Positions 9,773 to 20,105 of a stretch of 64,000 bases of DNA are shown piece by piece. Below the pieces are notes generated by a model, which was given only the letters and a program-made list of their open reading frames with translations, was not told the origin of the DNA and did not search any database. The DNA is from Marsupella aquatica (Eukaryota; Marchantiophyta). Positions within the stretch are counted from its first letter, which is position 1. Every line of letters begins with the position of its first letter. Both the position numbers and the translations under genes were made by a program. The DNA lies in contig OZ316893.1 of the NCBI GenBank assembly GCA_973895155.1, positions 6,200,001 through 6,264,000 on the forward strand, in the 5' to 3' direction.

Positions 9773-11789
9773 ATGCCCGTCACTCGTTCTCAAGCAGCTT
9801 ACTTGAGGAGATTGACCAGCGAACGAGAAAGTGCAACCACAACAAGCTCCGACTCGTCGGGCTCGGAGGACTCGCAATCGTCCCGACGTATGAACATACC
9901 CCCGGGATCTTCGGGGTCCGGTTCGACCGGCCCTGCTGCGGTTCCACCACCACCACCACCACCACCACCTATGGCAGCCGCTCCACCGGTGGCCCGCGCT
10001 GCTCAGGCGCCTCCACAAATATCGCAATGATCGCGATTTCATTATCGACCTTTCAAAGGGCGTCATGGGGATGATCCGGATGAATGGTTGGATGAGTTTG
10101 AAGCCACTGCTAAAGCTAATGGGGAAGACGCCATTAAGCTAACCGTCCTCCCGGGAGTAATGCGGGGAGAAGCTCGTCCATGGTACAACTCGTTACCACC
10201 CGGGACTACCTGGGCACAATTCCAAGCTGCATTGCTGCAGGATCAGAACAACGTTCTCTATTAAAGATTGGCCAGCTTCGCATGGGAAAAAAAGAGTCCC
10301 TGCGGAAGTTCATTCAAAAGTTTCAGAAACTTGCGGCCAAGATCCGGCCCAGGCCAGGAGACGCGCTCCAGCTTACATGGTTCCTTCATGGTTTGCCCAC
10401 GAATATGCAATTCTGGGTACGCCAGAATAATCCAATTTCAATGCAGGCGGCCATAGCGTGCGCCGAAACTTACCGGGAGTCCACCTATAACTCCCGGCGG
10501 AGCCAGCGAGCACGCCGCAGGAAGGGTAAGTACGAAACCTTCAGTGACAGTGACTCCGAATCGGACGACGAGAGGAAGAAGAAACGGAAGAAGAAGAAGA
10601 AACATCGTTCGACCTCGTCCAGCTCCGAGACGGAATCCAGTTCGGATTCAGCTTCAAGCATCGGATCCTCTACCCCCAGTTCATCAGGAAGTGACTTGGA
10701 GAGCGAAAGCCGGAGCAAAAAGAAGAAGAGACGAGTGAAGAAGGAGGGGAAGATTAAAACCCCGGGCGCGAAGAACGATACCAGATCCAAAGGCTGCCGA
10801 AGCAGACAAGCTGAACGAAATCACGGATCGACTCAAAGCACTGTCAGTACATCTTGCGGAGAAGCCGGTGGAGAAGAAGAAGCCATCTGAGATTCGAGCC
10901 CATGCGTGGTGTTCAAAGTGCTTCCAATCCGGCCATGTGGTGCAGGAATGCCCAAGGTGGAAGAACCGAGTTCACCAAGTAGAGCTGGATGATGTTGACA
11001 ACCCGGGCCCCGAATCGGAGTCCACGGAGTATTTCTTTGAGGACCCCTCCTGATTCCGTGTACCAGATTTCAACGGTTGGTCCGCGTAATTTAGCGGGTA
11101 GAACTGCGTACCCCTACCCAAGTAATGGCCGGAGTTTCCAGGTTATCAGTAACCCGAGCATCCCTCCTAAGCCAGGGATTTGGCGGTCCCCGGTTTGTTA
11201 CAACTGTGAAAAGCCAGGACACTTTGCGAGGGAATGCACCGAACCAAGACGTCAGGGAGATGGCCGAGGCACCCCACTATGTCAAGTTTGCAAAACGGAG
11301 GCTCATTCCACGGCCAACTGTCCGTTGGTAATCGCTGCTCGAACGAGTGCGGCTAGACCGGCCCAGGCTGGACCAGTCACGAGCGATGCAGTCGTCCAAA
11401 TGATTGCTGTAGAATGGCAAGATGACAACACCGAGTGGGTGAATCTGGTGGACGTGGCGGAACACCCTAATCCATTGGATGAGGCCGAGTGCTACCGAGT
11501 GTCGACAAGGGCCGAACGGAAGGAAGAAAAGACGGAGGAGAAACGGAGGAAAAAGCAAGATACTATTCCGGTGCAGCCAGCGATAAATATACCCCCGGAA
11601 AAGGACGATGACTACCGACGGGACGACCCGAAGCTATTTTTCCCCCGCATCGAAGAATTGGTAAAGAAACAGCTGGAGGCTTACGAAGCTCGGGAATACC
11701 AGAAGGCAATCGATAAGGACATCAAAGCAGCCGAGACAGCCCGGCGTCAAGAGCAAGAAAAGCAAGATAAACAAGAGGAAGCCAAGTAG
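9773..11789 (+). pseudogene. gag: Ty3 Gag (frameshifted)
   Basis: Starts at ATG 9773 with a Ser-rich then Pro-rich segment, meets an in-frame TGA at 10028-10030, then continues in the same frame into a retrotransposon Gag core (DPDEWLDEFEATAKANG, GEARPWYNSLPPGTTW). Near 10255 the frame shifts to LKIGQLRMGKKESLRKF. Further shifts near 10880 and 11050 lead through three CCHC zinc knuckles (CSKCFQSGHVVQEC, CYNCEKPGHFAREC, CQVCKTEAHSTANC). The segment after the knuckles is rich in Lys and Glu and ends just before pol. The core fold and knuckles identify the nucleocapsid precursor; with a stop and several shifts it cannot be made whole from this copy. Confidence 0.8.
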
Positions 11790-11834
11790 CAGCCAACGAA
11801 AGAAACAAAGGAGGACTATGATATTAAGGAGGAC

Positions 11835-14800
11835 GTGAAGAGTTGCCCGGTTACAGCGACGGTGGGGCAACTGCTGCAGAACAACCCACAGTACAGACGA
11901 CAACTGAGGGAGTTGCTCATGGGTCGCCGAAGGAGAAGACTACCCCGAGTTGGGAGTGCGGACTGCAACATGATATGCGAGGACCTTGGAGCGCCGGACA
12001 TCTCGATCGAAATTAATAACTGTACCATCAAGATGGTCCTTGTAGACGGAGGAGCGGGAGTCAACATCATGACTGAAGAAACGTCAGTCAAGTTAGGATA
12101 CCTCACGTATCAACCCACGGCCCGAGCTATCAGATTAGCAAACGGGGCAAGGGTCCTCCCATTAGGCACGCTCACACGAGTGCTCACTCTGGTGGGAGGG
12201 GTAGAGTTCTATCTCAACTTCTTAGTCATGAGGCCGGTTCGTCCCTCCTCTTATCCGGTTCTTCTGGGCAGGCCGTGGCTGTACGGTGGCCGTGTAGTCA
12301 CGGATTGGGGAAAGAAGGAGCTACGGTTTGGGGAACCCACCGTACGGGTATCCTGGGCAATGGACGATTATCAGGGAGAAACCCCACAAGGACCCAAGGA
12401 ATATGATTCGGAGACCTCGGAGGAAGAGGAACTCAATATGATCGAACTCATCTCGTCCCTATCCGAGGAAGATGTCTTCGGAGTTGAAGCAACCCGAGAA
12501 ACACATCTCCTAAATTACCCGAGGGCTGCCATTGAGTCCACCCCAAGTACATCTACTGTCGGGGATGAGGAAACGCACGAACAACTCGTCGAGACGGAGG
12601 ACACGGCTCCAGCCAAGCAGGGAGCCGTGGCTACTCCTTCCATTTCAGAGCCTTGTAACCATGAACCAGCCCAACAACCGCCTGAGGCCGAAAACTCGAG
12701 ACCGAGACATAAAAAGCGAGTCTCATGGGATCCGTCCATTCCGCAATTGGAGGAAGTAAACCCCATCCCGAGACCAATCCCGGTCCCACCCATGTACGGA
12801 GGGGTTCGGTTAGCTGAGCTTGACGCGAGCCTGGACCCGAGTCTGCGAAACCAGGTTGAAGTCATCAGGAAGGAGCACTACCGGAAGTACACTATTGGGA
12901 TGGACAAATCTTTTAACCTGGGCCACGCTTTGACGGGGAAGGCTGAAAAAGCCATCCAAGCTTTGCTCAAGGAATATGAAGATGTGTTTGCATGGAGTCA
13001 TCATGATTTAACAGGCGTCTCCCCCGAGTTGGGAGAACACACAATCGATCTGAACCTAGGAGCCCATGCGGTACGACAGCGACAACGTCGCATGAATCCG
13101 AGGTACTCCATCTTAGTGAAGGAGGAAATTGATCGTCTCCTCGCCGCCGATATCATTTACCCGGTAATGGCCAGCGACTGGGTCTCTCCCATTGTCATTG
13201 TACCAAAGAAGGGAGGTACGGATGGAAAACCTAAGATTCGTATCTGTCAGGACTACCGTAAGCTGAATGACGCAACCCGAAAAGACCATTACCCATTACC
13301 ATTCACGGATATGGTTCTAGATATGGTGGCCCGAAATGAAATCTATACATTTCTTGACGGGTATTCAGGTTATAACCAAATCTGGATTCGTCTCGCGGAT
13401 CAGCTCAAAACAACGTTCACTACGGAGTGGGGAACGTTCGCATTTCGGAGGATGCCTTTTGGTCTGTGTAACGCCCCGGCTATGTTTCAGCGCCTTATGA
13501 TGAATATCTTCCACGATTTCCTACGGGAATTTTTGGAGATATTTATCGATGACTTTGCCATCTTCGGAACCGTTGCCATGCACCCCGAACACCTACGACG
13601 AACGTTGCAACGATGCCGAGATGTTAACCTCAAACTACATCCCTCCAAATGCTTCTTCGGGGTAGAGGAGGGGGTGTTACTCGGGCATCGTGTGTCCAAA
13701 CGGGGCATTGAGGTGGACCAAGAGAAAGTTGCAGCCTGGATGGCGGTGGTGTTCCCCTTGGATCAAAAAGCAGTACGATCCTTCTTGGGCTGCGTAGGGT
13801 ATTACCGCCGGTTCATTAAAGACTTTGCTAAAATTGCGTTGCCCTTAACTGAGATGATGAAGAAGGACGCAGCGGTCGAGGAAACACCCCGGAGACGGAT
13901 TGCTTTTGAGGAACTCCGTAAACGACTCACCACCGCGCCTATCATGGTCACCCCAGACTGGAATAAGGAGTTCCACGTGTATGTCGATGTGTCAGGGTTC
14001 TGTATCGGATCCGTACTTAGTCAGCTAGATGAGGATGGACGTGATCACCCCATCTATTTCGCTAGCCGTCAACTATTTGCAGCCGAAAAGAATTATTCCC
14101 CCACTGATCGAGAAGCTTTGGGAATAATCTACTCGTGTAAAAAGTTCCGACACTATCTGCTAGGCTACAAGGTCATTTTCCACACGGATCATGATAGCCT
14201 GAAGTACATGGTCAACAAAGCGGATGTGACAGGACGGATAGCCCGGTGGGTGCTACTTCTCCAGGAATTTAATTACGAAGTTCGGGTTCGGCCAGGAAGG
14301 GTACACCTCAATGCCGATTTCTTTTCACGACTGGACGGCGTACCAGTCGATCAGCCAATTGATGATATTTTTCCGGATGAGGAGTTGTTCCACGTAGGGG
14401 AAGGGACACCAACGTGGTACGGCTCAATAATCACCTTCCTTTTAACGGGCCGCATCCCTGACGGCATCAATCAGGAGGCCGCCGCTGTGTTTTTACGGAA
14501 AGCCGGGCCTTACGTCATGATACAGGGTCACCTACATAAGGAAGGTATTAACGGAAAGTTACGACGCTGCTTAGAGTATAAGGAGACACTTATCGTGATA
14601 CGGGCCCTGCATGAAGAAGAAGCTGGAGGCCATTTTGTGGCAGTTACGACAGCCCGAAAGATTCTGGACTCGGGGTATTGGTGGCCTACGTTGCATCGGG
14701 ATGTACAGCGCTTCATTAAGGGCTGTGACTTGTGTCAGCGAGCGGGGGCCCCGAGGCGGGCTCATCATCACCCGCTCACATCTGTGCTTCCATTGGCACC

Positions 14801-15752
14801 ATTCGAAAAATGGGGAATTGATTATATCGGACCGTTCACTCCCGTTACCCGAAGGCGAAGGTGCAGGTACATCCTATTAGCTATTGATTACTCCACCAAA
14901 TGGGTCGAAGCGCGGGCTACGGTAAAGGATGACGCCGCAACCAGTGCCAGATTCTTATACGAACAGATTTTCACCCGATTCGGACCGCCCTTAGAATTGG
15001 TAAGCGACCGTGGAACCCACTTCCTCAATGACACCGTAGCCCAGCTTACGGAGCGTTACCTAGTCAAGCACCGCAAGACTACCCCATATCATCCTAAAGC
15101 CAACGGGATGGCGGAGAGAGCAAATGGTATCATTGGGAAGATCCTCAACAAAACTGTAGCTGCGCACAAAATGGATTGGGATGATAAGTTGTACGCGGCG
15201 GTGTACTCGTATAATCTAGCTTACAAAACTACTACGAGTCATAGCCCGTACTTTCTGGTGTTCGGCCAACATTCGTTGGTGCCCGTCGAATTTGAAGTGC
15301 ACACTCCACGGGTCAGCATTCGGGATCGCTTACCTGAATCTGAAAGTCTGTCAGACCGAGCTTATCAGATTGAAGCCTTGGAAGAAGCACGGCTACTGGC
15401 AGCTCGACACACCGTGAAGAAACAGGCAACTTCGAAGAAGCAGCACGACAAAGGACTACGGAGGGTCGACGTCGTGGCAGGCGATCTAGTCCTTCTGTAC
15501 GATAGTAGGTACATGCAGTTTCCAGGGAAGCTGCATACCCGGTGGTTGGGGCCCTTCCTTGTCAATCAGATCTACCGAAACGGATCTTTGGAGCTTGCGA
15601 CGTATGCCGGCGATTTACTCCCCACGCGAATCAGCTACGATCGTGTGAAAAAGTACCACCATCAAGATGACGACGCCGATAGCGATGTTCGCGAGGACGC
15701 TTCACAATTAAGCAGGGAGCTATGTGACGCCGCCGGTACGGCGGTTAAATGA
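11835..15752 (+). CDS. pol: Ty3-type Pol polyprotein: protease, RT, RNase H, integrase (1305 residues)
   Basis: An uninterrupted ORF. Aspartic protease near residue 70 (VDGGAGVNIM, DGG in place of the usual D-S/T-G). Reverse transcriptase about 440-600, with the active site FIDDF near 570. RNase H about 710-810 (YVDVSGF, TDREALGI, TDHDSLKYM). Integrase zinc finger near 925-970 (H-x4-H, then C-x2-C in CDLCQRA), then the DDE core with D near 995 (GIDYIGPF), D near 1058 (SDRGTHF) and E near 1093 (MAERANG), a DD35E spacing. The last 30 bases run into the 3' LTR. The domain order is that of Ty3/Gypsy. All catalytic residues I looked for are present, so this enzyme could still work in trans. Confidence 0.93.
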   Translation: MKSCPVTATVGQLLQNNPQYRRQLRELLMGRRRRRLPRVGSADCNMICEDLGAPDISIEINNCTIKMVLVDGGAGVNIMTEETSVKLGYLTYQPTARAIRLANGARVLPLGTLTRVLTLVGGVEFYLNFLVMRPVRPSSYPVLLGRPWLYGGRVVTDWGKKELRFGEPTVRVSWAMDDYQGETPQGPKEYDSETSEEEELNMIELISSLSEEDVFGVEATRETHLLNYPRAAIESTPSTSTVGDEETHEQLVETEDTAPAKQGAVATPSISEPCNHEPAQQPPEAENSRPRHKKRVSWDPSIPQLEEVNPIPRPIPVPPMYGGVRLAELDASLDPSLRNQVEVIRKEHYRKYTIGMDKSFNLGHALTGKAEKAIQALLKEYEDVFAWSHHDLTGVSPELGEHTIDLNLGAHAVRQRQRRMNPRYSILVKEEIDRLLAADIIYPVMASDWVSPIVIVPKKGGTDGKPKIRICQDYRKLNDATRKDHYPLPFTDMVLDMVARNEIYTFLDGYSGYNQIWIRLADQLKTTFTTEWGTFAFRRMPFGLCNAPAMFQRLMMNIFHDFLREFLEIFIDDFAIFGTVAMHPEHLRRTLQRCRDVNLKLHPSKCFFGVEEGVLLGHRVSKRGIEVDQEKVAAWMAVVFPLDQKAVRSFLGCVGYYRRFIKDFAKIALPLTEMMKKDAAVEETPRRRIAFEELRKRLTTAPIMVTPDWNKEFHVYVDVSGFCIGSVLSQLDEDGRDHPIYFASRQLFAAEKNYSPTDREALGIIYSCKKFRHYLLGYKVIFHTDHDSLKYMVNKADVTGRIARWVLLLQEFNYEVRVRPGRVHLNADFFSRLDGVPVDQPIDDIFPDEELFHVGEGTPTWYGSIITFLLTGRIPDGINQEAAAVFLRKAGPYVMIQGHLHKEGINGKLRRCLEYKETLIVIRALHEEEAGGHFVAVTTARKILDSGYWWPTLHRDVQRFIKGCDLCQRAGAPRRAHHHPLTSVLPLAPFEKWGIDYIGPFTPVTRRRRCRYILLAIDYSTKWVEARATVKDDAATSARFLYEQIFTRFGPPLELVSDRGTHFLNDTVAQLTERYLVKHRKTTPYHPKANGMAERANGIIGKILNKTVAAHKMDWDDKLYAAVYSYNLAYKTTTSHSPYFLVFGQHSLVPVEFEVHTPRVSIRDRLPESESLSDRAYQIEALEEARLLAARHTVKKQATSKKQHDKGLRRVDVVAGDLVLLYDSRYMQFPGKLHTRWLGPFLVNQIYRNGSLELATYAGDLLPTRISYDRVKKYHHQDDDADSDVREDASQLSRELCDAAGTAVK
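15711..15722 (+). other. Polypurine tract of the Ty3 element
   Basis: AGCAGGGAGCTA abuts the 3' LTR (TGTGACGCC at 15723). The related element at 35370-35381 has AGTGGGGAGCT at the same place, which supports the call. Confidence 0.7.
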
Positions 15753-18700
15753 GTGATTCAGTCTAACTGCGCTCGGCACGCGCGTTAGGTGGGTCTTAGG
15801 CCACTATTATTAGCATAACGACAGTATTTAGGTAATCATTAGGGGTAGGATATCATTAGGCAATAAGGGGGACTTCAGGTTCGGGCTGGCGGCGGGTCGC
15901 TATTCGCACACCCGGGTTATGAGCATGGAGGGGCCCCTCCCTCGGGTCCGTATAACGAACTTAAGGAAGCGGCCACTGACGCACGCTGACTCAGACCGGC
16001 GGAGTGGCCGGTACACCACAAGCGTGAGCGGTTCAACCTATGGGCGTCGAGGAGACGTCGGGGATCGACAAGCCCTCAAAGTATAAAAGGGGAGCCAACC
16101 CTTTGTAGTGCACCAGTCCATCAGTCCGCGCGCCAGCTTCGACCCCAGCCCTCTCGTTCTCTCTAGGTCGCCACTACTATCTCCTCTGAATGTCGCACAC
16201 GATCCTCTCCAGCTCGGCCATTCGATTCTGGACGCAGTTCCTATCTACCGGAAGGCACTTGGCCGATTCATTGAAACACGCCAACCCGCGCCGATACGAG
16301 ATCGAACGCGAATACGAGAGAGCCATCCGCCTAGCAGGACGACACCACTACGTCCTTAACTTTGACTACCCGTCTCAGAGCGAGCTTTACCGACCAGCTG
16401 AGGTATCTGGGTACTTCTTTGACGGAGACAAATATATCGGGTTCTGGGAAGCATTGCTTCGGCTTCCGGACGAGGTCTTCAATATCCCGGGTACAATCGA
16501 CCTGCAGCGACATCACTTCGACCACATCCCTGCCCAGGTTCGGGCAGTCATTAACGGCGAGTCCAGTACCAACCGTTCGACAAGGGCGTCCGCACTCGCT
16601 TCGGAGAACTTCTACCAGCACCTACAGAGCTTCATGGGAACTCGGCCATCAACCAACATGACCAACTCAGCCGTACCCGTACCCGTACCCGTACCCGTGC
16701 CCATGCAACCTCAGCTTCAGCTTCAGCCTCAACCGCAGCCTAGCCAAACCCCACCACCTATCACCCAGCCAGCACAGGTACGCTCCGTCATCAACGCTGT
16801 GGATCTTAGCGATGACGACGAGGCTACCCCACCCTTGACCAGGCGGCCCAGAGGAACAAGCGCTCGGGGGGCCGACACTATATCGTCCCCACCCCCTGCT
16901 CTGACCCCAGGAGCGGCCCCAGCAGACAACATGGTGACCGTGGCCACCCCGGGCCCGTTACCAACCGCAGTGGCACTCCCCAGGCCCGATCGGGAGGATG
17001 GGGAAGTATCACCTTCCCCGAGTCAGTCACGGGGAAAGAAGAGGAAGGAATCCGCCAGTGCATCCGGGTTACCGTTGGCCACGGTAGCCGTAGCCAAGGT
17101 AACGATGCATCGCATGGGGGAAAACGTTCACAGCAACATCCTCCATCCCAAGCATGCGGTGTACCTGAAGACTTAGGGATTTGAGCACCTCGCCTCTCTC
17201 CCCTGGAACACTTGCAGGTACTACGGGGAGGACATGACAGAATTCATCAAGAATTATGACGACATACGTCAACAGACTCGGCTGCGGGGAAGGAATATGT
17301 CCCTCACAGAAGAACGGCTCAAGATGATCTTCGGGTTACCCAAAGGTGACCATCGAGTCGAATCACGGGCTCCCGGGGGCAAGGGGGCCAAGTACCAATC
17401 TTCAAGTTTTCCCTCAGAGGGATCAGTAGACAACGGGTTCGTGATGAGGACCTGCCTCATGCCCGAGATAGCTGAGCGGCTGGAGTTCCAGAGGTACGCT
17501 CTCCACATGATGGAACCCCGGGGGGAGATCTCCGCCGCCCAGGTCATCCAGGTCGAGAACTATCGACCTAGGAAGTGGGCGTCGTACTTCGCTAAGAAAT
17601 TCCATGAAGAGATGGAGCGGCGAAGGAAGACGTTGTACATTGGCGGGAAGGCGTATTTCGCTAGCCACATCGAAATCATTCTTGAGTGGTACGCCCGGTT
17701 TGATCGACGAACCCTTCCCCGCATCAACGTTACAAAGCTGGTCCCAGCTAGGTGGGTTTTTCCGGCATTGGAGAGACGGCCCCAACCCGAGGCCCGAAGT
17801 CCAGTGGACACGCCAGCTTCACCCACCCCACCTCCACAAATAGCTGTAATTGTAACCGAGGAGGCGCCGGAGGGGTCGGTCGTCGCAACCGTTGATGCGA
17901 CCCAACTAGCCGGGCTAAGTACAGAAGTTGGTACGGCAGAGGTCTTACCCGAACCCGGGTCTCCCAAGGACCCGCCGGTGGCAATTCCGGAGAACCGGAC
18001 ATCGCTGCAGGAGGATACTCCGGCCCCTTCCAACGTTATGTCCCCAGGGCTGGATGTCACTGCCCCGGCCCCTGCGCGTGTTGATGTCTGCCCGTGCCCA
18101 AATCCGGACAGGCACAACTTGGACCACCCGGAACTCTTCGTACAGGGTACGTTTCTGAACGGGCTTCTGGGAGATTTCTCTCATCAAATTGCCCGGGATA
18201 CCGGGGAGTTCATGGCTCGGAAGGTAGCCTGTTTCTTCAATCAGGAGTTGGTTGCCGCCATAAAGGCAGGGCGGGCCCAGTCGGAGGCCCTTCAGAGGAT
18301 AGAGCGGTACCGGGTGGAGTCCGTGTACCTAAAGAACGAAGTGGCGGCTCAAGAGGCTGAGCTTCTGCAACTACGACCCAAGGTTGCAGCCGCTGATGAG
18401 TTGTTAGCAAAGGCGTACGCTCTTACCGCCCTAGCCGAACAGGCCAAAGCTGGGAACGAGGCCGAGATTACACGACTCCGGAACCAGATTGACAGTTTGA
18501 AGAAACAAGCTGTCACCTGGCAGAAAGACCTGGAGGAGGCCGAGGAGCGAGCCCAGCGAGACGTGACGGAGATAGCCACGCTGCAGGCTGAGATGGCGCG
18601 GCTCCAAACCGAGGCCGAGAAGCAGGACCAGCTGGCGAGTAAACTGGCGAGCGACGCCCAGCAGCTGGAGGAGGCATGTCAGGAGGCAGCAGAGGAGACG

Positions 18701-19731
18701 GACGCGGCGAGGTGAGAGAACGAATCTCTGCTAGACCAGGTCCAGCTCCTCAAAGCGGACAATGACAGGCTTCGAAGGCAGCGGGATGGCCGTTCCCATT
18801 CGGGCGGCTCTGGCAAGCGTGCCAGGCATTAGCGGCGGAGTAGGAATAGATTAGGATTAGGATTGGCTTAGTCAGGCTCTTGGGACAGGCACCTGCCTTA
18901 GGTACGGCAGCGCTGCCCTGCTGTCCAGCCTGCGTAGATTAGGATCTTCTAATAAGACACAGCCGTTTTCCGGCCTGACTGTCAGCTTAGTTAGGACCTT
19001 GGTCAGCAAATCTTCGGCGGGAGGACACCCCGTTCCTCGGCTCTTAGTATTTAGTGCACCCCTCGGTAGAGGCAGGGGGGGTTTTTAGTTTCAGAGTCGG
19101 ACATCCGCGGGACATGCGGGGAGTCCCGACCTCTGGGAATGACAGAGTACCAAGGGGAGGGGGTAGGACTAAGCTTGCCGGGCGAGTGCGGAGCCGGGCT
19201 CCGTTGTAGTGTGCACCCTTGGCCTTGAACCTGTGCATTCCAGGGCTGTCGTGTCAACTAAGTGTACGCATATGTTCCCTTTGTAGTAAAAATCCTTTCC
19301 CATCATTTTTCCTTCGTGTAAATTGAGATTGTATGCATGTGTGCGCATATGTGTGTGGGTTTCTCGTATATGGGTGGCAGCGCCGGGCCGAACGCACTAC
19401 CCGAGACGTGCACAGGGTGCAGCCTGCGGGTAAGTGGTTGCGAGCACGGGTTGAGGACCTGTATCATCGAATCCGGATCGAAGGCGGACAGCCCGAAGGC
19501 TTAGAAGCCCTTAAGCCGGGGTCGATCCTGCTATCGACTAGGGTACGTTCCGGCGGCGGAACACAAACCATACCTAGGAGGTGTCCGTATTTAGCAGTAT
19601 GCGCACTTAGCGCTAGTTTACGAGAATAAGGTGCATTACGTGCTTCCCTTCCTGCCCGAACCCTTAGATTTACGAGGGATGTGCCCGTCTAAGCTGAAGT
19701 CTGAGTTAAGGCCGAAGCCTACGACGTGACA
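15723..19731 (+). repeat. 3' LTR, 4009 bp
   Basis: Direct copy of 5639-9649 with the same TATA box (16082-16088) and the same end, followed by the TATCC target copy at 19732-19736. Confidence 0.92.
16190..18832 (+). pseudogene. LTR-encoded protein, 3' LTR copy, two nonsense changes
   Basis: Same ORF as 6106-8748 at an offset of 10084, but CAG has become TAG at 17174-17176 and CGA has become TGA at 18713-18715, both C-to-T. Since the LTRs were identical on insertion, both changes came afterwards. Confidence 0.85.
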
Positions 19732-19736
19732 TATCC

Positions 19737-20105
19737 CGGGCAATTTGATGAGAGAAATCTCCCAGAAGCCCGTTCAGAAACGTACCCTGTACGAAGAGTT
19801 CCGGGTGGTCCAAGTTGTGCCTGTCCGGATTTGGGCACGGGCAGACATCAACACGCGCAGGGGCCGGGGCAGTGACGTCCAGCCCTGGGGACATAACGTT
19901 GGAAGGGGCTGGAGTGTCCTCCTGCAGCGATGTCCGGTTCTCCGGAATTGCCACCGGCGGGTCCTTGGGAGACCCGGGTGTGCGAATAGCGACCCGCCTA
20001 AATACTGTCGTTATGCTAATAATAGCGGCCTAAGACCCACCTAACGCGCGTGCCGAGCGCAGTTAGACTGAATCACTCATTAACCGCCGTACCGGCGGTG
20101 TCACA
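19737..20105 (-). mobile_element. Solo LTR (minus strand), 5' part with two internal deletions
   Basis: The complement starts TGTGACACCGCCGG at 20105, next to target copy CCTCC (20106-20110). Compared with 5639-9649 it lacks about 2 kb, joined at a shared CCCGGGT, and about 95 bp after TATTTAGG. The promoter and most of the LTR ORF are gone. Confidence 0.85.

Larger units (their letters stand above)
5639..19731 (+). mobile_element. Complete Ty3-type LTR retrotransposon with ORF-bearing 4-kb LTRs
   Basis: The 14.1-kb element has two near-identical LTRs (5639-9649 and 15723-19731), a gag region and a pol ORF between them, TG...CA ends, and a 5-bp duplication TATCC on both sides. The LTRs differ at roughly one base in a hundred by eye, nearly all transitions, so insertion was fairly recent. 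Pol order protease, RT, RNase H, integrase is that of Ty3/Gypsy elements. It inserted into a solo LTR of its own family, which had earlier broken the methyltransferase gene. Gag is damaged, so this copy is probably not autonomous now. Confidence 0.93.
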
